Source: Actinomycetota bacterium (lineage in GTDB: Bacteria > Actinomycetota > Thermoleophilia > UBA2241). Taken from it: a DNA stretch of 5,631 nucleotides. The notes under the pieces are model-generated. The model had not been told where the DNA came from. It worked only from the letters and a program-made list of their open reading frames with translations, and did no database searches. Below, piece after piece: positions 1 to 5,594 of this stretch (position 1 is the first letter of the stretch; each line of letters begins with the position of its first letter). A program made the translations under genes and the position numbers. The stretch spans positions 1-5,631 of the forward strand of contig JAAYBE010000092.1 in assembly GCA_012719015.1 (NCBI GenBank). The letters are read 5' to 3'.

Positions 1-119
1 AGCACCGCCGGGCGCAGCCCCTGGCCGAGCGCACGCAGGACCAGACCGAGCGACGCGGTGGTCTTGCCCTTGCCGTCGCCCGTGTAGAGCTGGACGTAGC
101 CGCGCTCGAGGGGGCTCAC
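1..119 (-). CDS. cobO: cob(I)yrinic acid a,c-diamide adenosyltransferase, N-terminal part (runs off the window)
   Basis: The enzyme transfers the 5'-deoxyadenosyl group of ATP to the reduced corrinoid cobalt, making adenosylcobalamin in the cytoplasm. Only the first 39 codons are in the window. They read from a GTG at 119 and contain the CobO/BtuR hallmark YTGDGKGKTT at residues 12-21, a P-loop variant typical of this family, followed by the helix ASLGLVLRALGQG. The start is chosen because family members begin a few residues before the G-x-V-Q-x-Y-T-G strand. A GGAG lies very close upstream, so the ribosome binding site is not ideal, and GGAAG a little further up may serve. The gene begins 7 bases after the stop of the dehydrogenase gene, so cotranscription is likely. 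Family recognition is firm; the distinction between de novo synthesis and salvage cannot be made from this fragment. Confidence 0.9.
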   Translation of the reverse strand, partial: MSPLERGYVQLYTGDGKGKTTASLGLVLRALGQGLRPAV

Positions 120-126
120 GCTCCGG

Positions 127-981
127 TCACTTCCCGTAATCGTAGAAACCGGAACCGCTCTTGCGCCCGAGCCTGCCGGCGTCGCGCAGCTCGGTCAGTG
201 CCGGGCTCGGCCTGTATTTCGCGTCACCGAGCTCCCGCTCCAGCGTCTCGAGGATCGCACACGTGGTGTCCAGCCCCACCAGGTCGGCCAGCGCGAGCGG
301 CCCCATGGGCCAGTTGGCGCCGAGCTTCATGCCGGTGTCGATGTCCTGGGCGCTGGCCACCTTCTCGTGATACGCGGCGGCGGCCTCGTTGATCATCGGG
401 AAGAGGATGCGGTTGACGACGAAGCCGGGCGAGTCCTTGACCGTGATCGGGGTCTTGCCCACCGCCTCGGCGAACCCACGCGCGGCGGCGACCGTCGCCT
501 CGCTGGTCTCGGCTCCCACCACGACCTCCACCAACGCCATCAGCGGCACGGGGTTGAAGAAATGGATGCCGACGAAGCGGCTCGGGTCGGTCACGAACCG
601 GGCGAGGTCGCCGATCGGCAGGCTCGACGTGTTGCTCGCCAGGATGGCGTCGTCGCGCAGCGTCGCCGCGGCGCGCTCGAAGAGCCCCTTCTTGATCTCG
701 ACGGACTCGGGGGCCGCCTCGACGAAGAGGTCCGCATCGGCGCCTGCGGCCAGGTCCGTGCTCGTCGCGATACGGGCGAGAGCCGCATCCCTGGCGTCTG
801 CCTCCATGCGACCCTTGTCGACCAGGCGGCCGAGTCCCTTCTCGATGCCGGCCATGCCTTTGGCGATGAACTCGTCGGCGACGTCGATCATGACGACGTC
901 GAGGCCGGCGACGGCCGCGACCTGGGCGATGCCGGCACCCATCTGGCCGGCGCCGGCGACGAGCAGCTTGTTGACGCTCAC
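127..981 (-). CDS. hbd: 3-hydroxybutyryl-CoA dehydrogenase (3-hydroxyacyl-CoA dehydrogenase family)
   Basis: This soluble NAD(P)-dependent enzyme interconverts 3-hydroxyacyl-CoA and acetoacetyl/3-oxoacyl-CoA in fatty acid degradation or butyrate-type and polyhydroxybutyrate metabolism. The 284-residue length is normal for the stand-alone single-domain-pair form. The N-terminal Rossmann domain shows GAGQMG at residues 10-15 and an acidic residue (D33) at the end of the second strand, which favours NAD. The catalytic set known from the family is visible: S119 in SNTSS, H140 in GIHFFNP, E152, and N190 in DSPGFVVNR. The C-terminal dimerisation domain ends with the usual GRKSGSGFYDY. The start is GTG at 981, supported by an AGGAGG six bases upstream; no better in-frame start fits. 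It is the first gene of a likely operon with the adenosyltransferase gene. Substrate chain length is not readable from sequence; the paaH/fadB2 names are alternatives. Confidence 0.93.
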   Translation of the reverse strand: MSVNKLLVAGAGQMGAGIAQVAAVAGLDVVMIDVADEFIAKGMAGIEKGLGRLVDKGRMEADARDAALARIATSTDLAAGADADLFVEAAPESVEIKKGLFERAAATLRDDAILASNTSSLPIGDLARFVTDPSRFVGIHFFNPVPLMALVEVVVGAETSEATVAAARGFAEAVGKTPITVKDSPGFVVNRILFPMINEAAAAYHEKVASAQDIDTGMKLGANWPMGPLALADLVGLDTTCAILETLERELGDAKYRPSPALTELRDAGRLGRKSGSGFYDYGK

Positions 982-1056
982 GATGGTCCTCCTCGCGATA
1001 TGAGCGCACGCGGCCCGTCAGGCGGCCGCGCGCGCGGTGGTCGTCCCGGAGCGGGA

Positions 1057-1091
1057 GGTCAATGCTACCGCAGCCCGCCGCCCGCCGTACA
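1057..1091 (-). promoter_or_regulatory. possible promoter of the dehydrogenase-adenosyltransferase unit
   Basis: On the minus strand TAGCAT (1067-1062) matches the TAnnnT pattern of a -10 element. It would place the transcript start near 1055, giving a leader of about 70 bases before the GTG at 981. The -35 match around 1091-1086 is poor. A TTGACC directly overlaps this region but has no fitting -10 downstream. This is a guess from hexamer matching only. Confidence 0.3.
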
Positions 1092-1144
1092 CGTCCCCGA
1101 CGGAGGCGGACGATGCCCGCCCACACGCGCCGTGACCGCCGCGG

Positions 1145-1174
1145 GCGACAGGACCATTGTTGTCCTGTTACCAT
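1145..1174 (+). promoter_or_regulatory. promoter-like element with embedded palindrome, possible operator for the DUF1638 gene
   Basis: A -35-like GCGACA (1145-1150) and a -10-like TACCAT (1169-1174), each matching 4 of 6 consensus bases, are separated by 18 bases. Within this lies a perfect interrupted inverted repeat, ACAGGAC (1148-1154) and GTCCTGT (1162-1168), with a 7-base centre. The -10 ends 6 bases before the ATG at 1181, so the transcript could start at the start codon itself and be leaderless, which is common in actinobacteria and would explain the lack of a good ribosome binding site. A repeat filling the promoter spacer is where a dimeric repressor such as a TetR or GntR type would bind. 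The repeat is seen; the promoter and operator roles are inferred. Confidence 0.5.
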
Positions 1175-1180
1175 ACCGCC

Positions 1181-1861
1181 ATGGCCGGACCACCGAGGAT
1201 CGTCAGCTGTGAGGTGCTGCGCAACGAGATCGAGGCCGTGCTCGAGCGCGACGGACGCGGCATCGAGGTCGACTTCGTCGACGGAGCGCTGCACGACTAC
1301 CCCGACAGGATGCGGGCCGCCCTGCAGGAGCGCATCGACGCCGTGCCCGGAGACTGCGACATCTACCTCTCCTGCGCACGCTGCAGCAACGGCACCGTGG
1401 GCCTGCGCGGCGGCGGCCACCGCCTGGTGCTGCCCGCCGCGGACGACTGCATCTCGCTCGTGCTCGGATCGCGCGCCCGTTATCTGGAGGAGCACGGCGC
1501 ACAGCCCGGCACGTACTACTACACGCGCGGTTGGATCGATTTCATCGACGACCCGTACAAGGAGTACCTCAAGATCGTCCCCAAGTACGGCGAGGAGAAG
1601 GCCGCCTACGTGGCACGGCTCATCATGGAGCACTACACGCGCGTGGCGGTCATCGAGACGCCCGGCGTGCGCGGGCTCCACGACAAGCGCGAGTACCTGG
1701 AGACGGTGAGCCGCTTCTACGACCTGCCGCTCGAACGGCTGACGGGCTCGTTGCGCTTCCTCGAGAAGCTCGTCGCCGGGCCGCATGACGACGAGTTCGT
1801 CGTCGTGGAACCCGGCGACGTGCTGGACGAGTCCCGCTTCTGGGAGCTCGCCGGCGCCTGA
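1181..1861 (+). CDS. DUF1638 domain-containing protein
   Basis: I recognise the uncharacterised DUF1638 family across nearly the whole 226 residues: an opening IVSCE strand, the ALHDYPDRM segment, YLSCARCSNGTVGL (62-75), LVLPAADDCISLVLGSR (83-98), the PGTYYYTRGWI stretch (109-119) and a closing FVVVEPGD strand. Cysteines at 10, 65, 68 and 90 lie in or next to these conserved blocks and could bind a metal or corrinoid, which is inference. Members are often encoded near corrinoid-dependent methyltransferases; here the closest corrinoid gene is the adenosyltransferase across the divergent region. No signal peptide or membrane segment is seen, so it is likely cytoplasmic. The ATG at 1181 is chosen because the family begins just before the first strand. 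TTG codons at 1157 and 1160, the latter 6 bases after AGGA, would add 7-8 residues and remain possible. The biochemical function is unknown. Confidence 0.85.
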   Translation: MAGPPRIVSCEVLRNEIEAVLERDGRGIEVDFVDGALHDYPDRMRAALQERIDAVPGDCDIYLSCARCSNGTVGLRGGGHRLVLPAADDCISLVLGSRARYLEEHGAQPGTYYYTRGWIDFIDDPYKEYLKIVPKYGEEKAAYVARLIMEHYTRVAVIETPGVRGLHDKREYLETVSRFYDLPLERLTGSLRFLEKLVAGPHDDEFVVVEPGDVLDESRFWELAGA

Positions 1862-1888
1862 GCAGGAGGCGCCGGCTCAGGCGCCGGC
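1850..1888. terminator. GC hairpin at the convergent gene junction, likely bidirectional terminator
   Basis: GCCGGCGCCT (1850-1859) and AGGCGCCGGC (1867-1876) form a perfect 10-base stem with a 7-base loop that contains part of the DUF1638 stop codon. The right arm is repeated exactly at 1879-1888, so the left arm could pair with either copy. The second copy is followed on the plus strand by a T-rich stretch, CTTCTTCTTCC, but there is no real run of T after either stem. The position between two converging stop codons (1861 and 1877) supports a terminator role for both strands. The repeat arms overlap coding sequence on both sides. Confidence 0.55.
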
Positions 1889-2467
1889 GGCGGGCTTCTT
1901 CTTCCTGGCGGACTTGCCCGCGGGGGCCTTCCGCGTCCGCTTCCGGGTCGCCGGCCCTTCGGCCCCAGGCTCGTGCGCAGCCGACTCTCCGGCGGACGGT
2001 TCGTCCACGCTTGCGTCCGTGCCGGGCGCCGCGTCGGCCGACTGCTCCGTCTGCATCGTGGCGGCCCCGGAATCCGCGTCGGCGGGCGCGTCTCCGCTCG
2101 CCTGCGCCGGGGCGGGCGCCTCCCCGGCCGCGTCCCGCTCTGCGCGGGCCAGCTGGACGGCGTGGGCGTAGGCGAGCTGCATCTGCGCGAGCGCATCGCG
2201 CAGCCCATGGGCGCGGTCGTCGCCGGTCTCCCGCTCGAGGACGTCGAGGATCCCGCGCACCAGCTCCACGGACACCCGGGCATCTTCGAGGTCGCGGATC
2301 TCGCGCGTCTCCTCGATCAGCCCCATCTTCTGGGTGCCGAAGCTGAGCAGGCCCACCACGGTCTCGTGAGCGAGGTCGAAGGCGTGCACGCCCCTGAGCT
2401 GTCGCAGAGCCGCCCGCGCCCGCTCCTCGTCGGCCTCCATCCTGTCTTTGTCGGTGGGGTCGGTCAT
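1877..2467 (-). CDS. hypothetical protein with DUF1844-like helical region and basic low-complexity tail
   Basis: This 196-residue protein has two parts. Residues about 10-108 are helical and charged; the segment from about 36 to 104 (KMGLIEE, then RDLEDARVSVELVRGILDVL, then LRDALAQMQLAYAHAV) resembles the DUF1844 pattern of a helix, a D-L-x-x-A helix and a final L-x-x-x-Y helix. This likeness is weak and unchecked. From about 110 the sequence is disordered and rich in Ala, Pro, Asp and Glu, then switches at about 175 to a Lys/Arg tail with TRKRTRK and KSARKKK, like histone H1-type tails, which could touch nucleic acid or another acidic partner. There is no signal peptide or membrane segment. 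Its ATG overlaps the ligase stop codon by 4 bases (ATGA) and has GGAGGAG upstream, so translation is coupled to the ligase gene. Function unknown. Confidence 0.8.
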   Translation of the reverse strand: MTDPTDKDRMEADEERARAALRQLRGVHAFDLAHETVVGLLSFGTQKMGLIEETREIRDLEDARVSVELVRGILDVLERETGDDRAHGLRDALAQMQLAYAHAVQLARAERDAAGEAPAPAQASGDAPADADSGAATMQTEQSADAAPGTDASVDEPSAGESAAHEPGAEGPATRKRTRKAPAGKSARKKKPAAGA

Positions 2468-3654
2468 ACGGCTCCTCCCTGATCGTCCCGGGTCGGCGCG
2501 AGGGAGCTGCGCCGTGCCGCCTCGACCGTGCCGGCGAACACCTCGCGCAGCGTCCTCCCCTCGCGGTGAGCACGGGTCTGACGCTGCGCTCCGTTGCCGT
2601 CGCGCAGCATGCGCTCCACGCCCTCCAGATGCGGGTTCAGCCCGATAGCGTCGGCGAACGGCGCCGCCAGCTCGAGAAGGCGCCGTACGGCGTCGCCGGC
2701 CGACGACTCCTCCCCTGCTGCCCAGTCCACCAGTCTGCCGTCGAGCCCGTGCCGGATGGCGCGCCAGAGGTTCTCCTCCACATAGCGGGTCGCGAGGACC
2801 GGCAGCGGCCGACCCTCATCGTAGAGCTGCGTGAGATGCGCGATGAGCCCCACGGTGAGCGACGAGATGGCCAGGCTCTGCCAGGCCTCCGTCTGCGCGT
2901 CGCAGATGCGCACCTCCACGGTGCCGAACCGGTGGTGGGGCCGCACGGACCACCAGATCTGGGTGAACTCCTGGATGCAATCCGTGGCCATGAGCTCCTC
3001 GTAGAAGCTGCGGTGCGCCGCCCAGCTGCCGAACACGTCCGGGATCCCGCAGCGTGGGAACATCCGCACGAACGTCTGCGTGCGCACCGAGTGCAGCTCC
3101 GTCCACACGTCCTCGATGAACGGCGAGTTGGCCGAGAGGGCCAGCAGGTGCGGCAGGTAGGTGCGCAGCGCGTCGCAGACGGCGACGGCGCGGTCGAGGC
3201 CGCGCACCCCGACGTGCACGTGCGCCGCCCAGGTGTTGTTGCGCCAGGCCACGTACTTGAGCCGCTCCTCCACCATCCGGTAGTGCGGCGTGTCGATGAT
3301 CTCCTGGTCCTTCCAGCCGGAGAACGGATGTGTACCGGTGCAGCCGAGCGCGTACCCCCGGTCGTCGGCGTGGGCGAACAGCTCGGCGCGGTTGAGCAGG
3401 AGCTGCTTGGCCGCCTGGCCGAAGTGCAGGGTGCGCGGCGTGCTGACCTCGATCTCCGAGGTCAGCAGCTCGCCGGCGATGCGCTGGCGCAGCCGTGGCG
3501 CCGCCGAGTCGCGCAGCTCTTCGAAGGCGCCGGTGAGCGCCAGCGTCTCCGGGTCGAGGATCTGGAACTCCTCCTCGAGACCGAGGTCCAGGTCGTGCGC
3601 GTTCTCGAAACGCGCCTCGACCTCCTCGAAATATGCAGACAGGTCGGTCGTCAT
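2464..3654 (-). CDS. YbdK-type carboxylate-amine ligase, glutamate-cysteine ligase family 2
   Basis: The 396-residue protein belongs to the GCS2 family, ATP-grasp-like ligases of the glutamine synthetase fold that join the gamma-carboxylate of glutamate to an amine such as cysteine. Visible family blocks are GLEEEFQILD (25-34) with metal-binding acidic residues, LLTSEIEVSTP (63-73), WRNNTWAAHVHVGV (137-150), LALSANSPFIEDVWTELHSVR (171-191, active-site loop), WWSVRPHHRFGTVEVRICD (234-252) and ENLWRAIRHGLDG (294-306). The length is usual for YbdK proteins. E. coli YbdK has only weak glutamate-cysteine ligase activity, so the true substrate here is open; a role in thiol metabolism is plausible only. 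The ATG at 3654 has no strong ribosome binding site but follows a -10-like element by 8 bases, suggesting a short or absent leader. It is the first gene of a two-gene unit with the tail protein. Confidence 0.88.
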   Translation of the reverse strand: MTTDLSAYFEEVEARFENAHDLDLGLEEEFQILDPETLALTGAFEELRDSAAPRLRQRIAGELLTSEIEVSTPRTLHFGQAAKQLLLNRAELFAHADDRGYALGCTGTHPFSGWKDQEIIDTPHYRMVEERLKYVAWRNNTWAAHVHVGVRGLDRAVAVCDALRTYLPHLLALSANSPFIEDVWTELHSVRTQTFVRMFPRCGIPDVFGSWAAHRSFYEELMATDCIQEFTQIWWSVRPHHRFGTVEVRICDAQTEAWQSLAISSLTVGLIAHLTQLYDEGRPLPVLATRYVEENLWRAIRHGLDGRLVDWAAGEESSAGDAVRRLLELAAPFADAIGLNPHLEGVERMLRDGNGAQRQTRAHREGRTLREVFAGTVEAARRSSLAPTRDDQGGAV

Positions 3655-3662
3655 CGCGTTGC

Positions 3663-3691
3663 ACTCTACCGAATCGCGTCGACGCTCTCAC
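3663..3691 (-). promoter_or_regulatory. probable promoter of the ligase unit
   Basis: Reading the minus strand, GTGAGA (3691-3686) and TAGAGT (3668-3663) each match 4 of 6 consensus bases and are 17 bases apart. The -10 ends 8 bases before the ATG at 3654, so the transcript would start within one or two bases of the start codon, in line with the missing ribosome binding site. Inferred from pattern only. Confidence 0.45.
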
Positions 3692-3724
3692 GCCGGGGCG
3701 AACCGGAAGACGTCCGAAAAAGGG

Positions 3725-3764
3725 TTGCGCGCCGCCCCAATCCGTATAGCATTACGCGCGGCGC
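3725..3764 (+). promoter_or_regulatory. probable promoter of the DUF47-pit unit
   Basis: TTGCGC (3725-3730) and TAGCAT (3747-3752) are spaced by 16 bases and would start a transcript near 3759, about 33 bases before the GTG at 3792. A 7-base inverted repeat, GCGCCGC (3729-3735) and GCGGCGC (3758-3764), brackets the -10 element; being pure GC it may be chance in DNA of this composition. No PhoB-like direct repeats are evident. The region is shared back to back with the ligase promoter. Confidence 0.4.
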
Positions 3765-3791
3765 ACGGCGGGACTCGTGAAAGGAGGCCGT

Positions 3792-4406
3792 GTGAGACTC
3801 AGCCTGGTCCCCAAGGAGCACGACTACTTCCGCCTGTTCTCTGAGCTCGCCGCCAACCTGGACGCGGCCGCCCAGCTCCTGGTCAGGTTCATGACGGACG
3901 GCGACCGTAAGAACATCGCCGCCGCCATCCTCGAGCACGAGCACGTGGGCGACAAGATCGTCCACGACGTCATCCGCAGTCTGAACAAGTCGTTCATCAC
4001 GCCCATCGACCGCGAGGACATCTACGACCTCGTGTCCACCACCGACGAGGTGCTCGACAACATCGAGGCGGCCGTGGACATGGTGCTGCTGTACCGCGTC
4101 GGCGAGATCACCCCGCAGGCCAAACGCCAGGCCGAGGTCATCGCCAAGGCGACGCCGCTGCTCCGGGAGTGCATGGACAACCTGGAGAAGCCCAAGGACA
4201 TGGACGCACGCATCATCGCGATCAACAGCCTTGAGAACGACGGCGACCGCATCCACCGTGACGCCATGGCCAGCTTGTTCGACGGCGGGATGTCGTGCAC
4301 CGACATCATCAAGTGGAAAGACATCTACGAGAACCTCGAGGCGGCCATCGACGAGTGTGAGCACGTCGCCAACGTCATCGAGAGTATCGTCCTCAAGCAC
4401 AACTGA
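3792..4406 (+). CDS. DUF47 family protein, PhoU-like partner of the Pit phosphate transporter
   Basis: This 204-residue all-helical cytoplasmic protein belongs to the DUF47 (PhoU-related) family, whose members are commonly paired with Pit transporters and are thought to modulate phosphate uptake. PhoU-type acidic metal-binding motifs of the E-x-x-x-D kind are visible: E50-HVG-D54, E148-NDG-D152 and the E183 to E190 region near the end. The family block FITPIDREDIYDL lies at 68-80, and a second half from about 105 repeats the three-helix bundle. The GTG at 3792 is taken as start because AAAGGAGG lies at 3780-3787, four bases upstream; an in-frame GTG at 3777 would place this ribosome binding site inside the gene and is rejected. 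The stop is 16 bases before the transporter start, so the two are almost certainly cotranscribed. Confidence 0.9.
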   Translation: MRLSLVPKEHDYFRLFSELAANLDAAAQLLVRFMTDGDRKNIAAAILEHEHVGDKIVHDVIRSLNKSFITPIDREDIYDLVSTTDEVLDNIEAAVDMVLLYRVGEITPQAKRQAEVIAKATPLLRECMDNLEKPKDMDARIIAINSLENDGDRIHRDAMASLFDGGMSCTDIIKWKDIYENLEAAIDECEHVANVIESIVLKHN

Positions 4407-4422
4407 GCCGGCCGCGCAGGCG

Positions 4423-5406
4423 ATGATCCTCCTCCTCGCGATCATCGTCCTCGCCCTCGTCTTCGACTACACCAACGGCTTCCACGACACCGCCAACGCG
4501 ATCGCGACCGCGGTCTCCACGCGGGCGATCCCACCCCGCGTCGCCGTCCTGATGGCGGCGATCCTCAACTTCGTCGGCGCCCTGGTCTCGACCAGCGTCG
4601 CCACCACGGTGGGCCAAGGTATCGTCGACACCCACCTCGTGACCCTCCCTCTCGTCCTGGCGGCCCTCGTGGGCGCCGTCGTCTGGAACTTCGTCACCTG
4701 GTACTTCGGCCTGCCGTCGAGTTCGTCGCAGGCCCTGTTCGGGGGGCTCATCGGGGCGATGCTGGCGGCCGTCGGCGTCTCCGGAGTCGAGTGGGGCGGG
4801 GTGATCCTCAAGATCGTCCTGCCGATGATCCTCTCTCCCGTCGCCGGTTTCGTCGCCGCGTGGCTGACGATGACCGCGCTCTTCTGGATCGTGCGCCGCC
4901 AGCAGATCGAGCCCGTCAACCGCACGTTCAAGCGGCTGCAGTGGTTCTCGACCGGCTTCGTCGCCTTCTCGCACGGCGGCAACGACGCACAGAAGACCAT
5001 GGGCGTGATCACGTTGGCGCTGTTCGCCAGCGGAGCCATCCCGCAGTTCGCGGTGCCCTTCTGGGTGAAGCTGGCGTGCGCGCTCGCCATGGCCGCCGGG
5101 ACGTACTCGGGCGGCTGGCGCATCATCCACACCATGGGCTCGAAGATGATGAAGCTCGACCCCGTCCACGGGTTCGCCGCCCAGGCCAGCGCGGCCGTCG
5201 TCATCGAGGCGGCCACCCGCTTCGGCCTCCCGGTCTCGACGACCCAGACCATCACCGCGGCGATCATGGGCACCGGCTCGGCCCGCCGCCTCTCGTCGGT
5301 ACGCTGGGGGGTGGCCGGCGACATCGCCACCGCCTGGGTGCTCACACTGCCCGCCGCCGCGCTGGTGTCGGCGGGCATCTACCTCGCCGGGGTGGCCCTC
5401 CTGTGA
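4423..5406 (+). CDS. pit: inorganic phosphate transporter, Pit family
   Basis: The protein is an inner-membrane carrier for phosphate, usually as a metal-phosphate complex moved with protons in Pit-family members. It has 327 residues, the normal size of the short bacterial and archaeal form, with about ten hydrophobic segments and no separate signal peptide. The inverted-duplicated PHO4 signature is clear: DYTNGFHDTANAIATAVSTR (15-34) in the first half and AFSHGGNDAQKTMGVI (181-196) in the second. Each half also carries a matching re-entrant-type motif, FGLPSSSSQALFGGLIGA (95-112) and FGLPVSTTQTITAAIMGTG (267-285). A basic cytoplasmic loop (about 158-171) separates the halves. The ATG at 4423 is chosen since it directly precedes the first hydrophobic segment; an in-frame extension upstream would run through the DUF47 gene. 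The ribosome binding site is poor, so coupling to the DUF47 gene is likely. Confidence 0.93.
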   Translation: MILLLAIIVLALVFDYTNGFHDTANAIATAVSTRAIPPRVAVLMAAILNFVGALVSTSVATTVGQGIVDTHLVTLPLVLAALVGAVVWNFVTWYFGLPSSSSQALFGGLIGAMLAAVGVSGVEWGGVILKIVLPMILSPVAGFVAAWLTMTALFWIVRRQQIEPVNRTFKRLQWFSTGFVAFSHGGNDAQKTMGVITLALFASGAIPQFAVPFWVKLACALAMAAGTYSGGWRIIHTMGSKMMKLDPVHGFAAQASAAVVIEAATRFGLPVSTTQTITAAIMGTGSARRLSSVRWGVAGDIATAWVLTLPAAALVSAGIYLAGVALL

Positions 5407-5441
5407 GCCGGGCCGCGCCGGGGCGGCGACCCTCAGCGCGG

Positions 5442-5469
5442 TCGACGACGTCCGGTCGTCAGGTACACT
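5442..5469 (+). promoter_or_regulatory. possible promoter for the second transporter gene
   Basis: TACACT (5464-5469) is a good actinobacterial -10 match. TCGACG (5442-5447) matches 4 of 6 bases of the -35 with a 16-base spacer. Transcription would start near 5476 and leave a leader of about 120 bases. A small hairpin, GACGAC (5444-5449) with GTCGTC (5455-5460), lies within the spacer and could act as an operator or as the end of the upstream transcript. The arm GTCGTCAGG (5455-5463) also recurs inverted at 5514-5522. Confidence 0.45.
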
Positions 5470-5562
5470 GTGCCCGGCGCAACGGCAGGGCGGACTCCGG
5501 CCCCGGCTGATCCCCTGACGACGCGTATCGAGTGCAGGTCGGACGAGGCCGGGAGGGACTCC

Positions 5563-5589
5563 ATGTACCAGGCGCACGAGGGCCGCTGA
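5563..5589 (+). CDS. 8-codon mini-ORF in the leader of the second transporter gene
   Basis: ATG at 5563 opens a frame for MYQAHEGR, ending at TGA 5587-5589. A strong ribosome binding site, GGGAGGG (5551-5557), lies 5 bases before the ATG, while the transporter start at 5595 has only five C residues between it and this stop and no ribosome binding site of its own. It may be a leader peptide that feeds ribosomes to the next gene by reinitiation. The frame is different from the transporter frame. No homology can be judged at this length, and it may not be expressed. Confidence 0.4.
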   Translation: MYQAHEGR

Positions 5590-5594
5590 CCCCC

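Noticed and set aside
367..1212. Plus-strand open frames opposite the dehydrogenase gene
   Set aside because: They are antisense to a gene with complete catalytic motifs and give Arg/Gly/Asp-rich sequence without known features.
224..1786. Long minus-strand open frame of 520 codons
   Set aside because: It overlaps the dehydrogenase gene in another frame and the DUF1638 gene in antisense. Its translation is Arg/Gly-rich with no recognisable domain, a usual shadow in high-GC DNA.
2566..3780. Plus-strand open frame of 404 codons antisense to the ligase gene
   Set aside because: It mirrors the well-supported YbdK gene, is rich in Arg, Val and Glu with no family motif, and has no convincing start region.
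3777..3791. Upstream GTG start for the DUF47 gene
   Set aside because: The strong AAAGGAGG lies between this GTG and the GTG at 3792, so the later codon is the start.
3666..4445. Minus-strand open frame of 259 codons antisense to the DUF47 gene
   Set aside because: It mirrors the DUF47 gene, and its Val/Asp-rich translation reflects the opposite strand of helical charged codons.
5407..5441. Possible terminator right after the first pit gene
   Set aside because: The GC-rich stretch offers only short 4-base stems and no T run, so I cannot support a terminator here.
4393..5577. Minus-strand open frame of 394 codons antisense to the pit gene
   Set aside because: The translation is hydrophilic, Asp/Arg/Gly-rich low-complexity sequence produced by the complement of a membrane-protein gene; no domain is visible.
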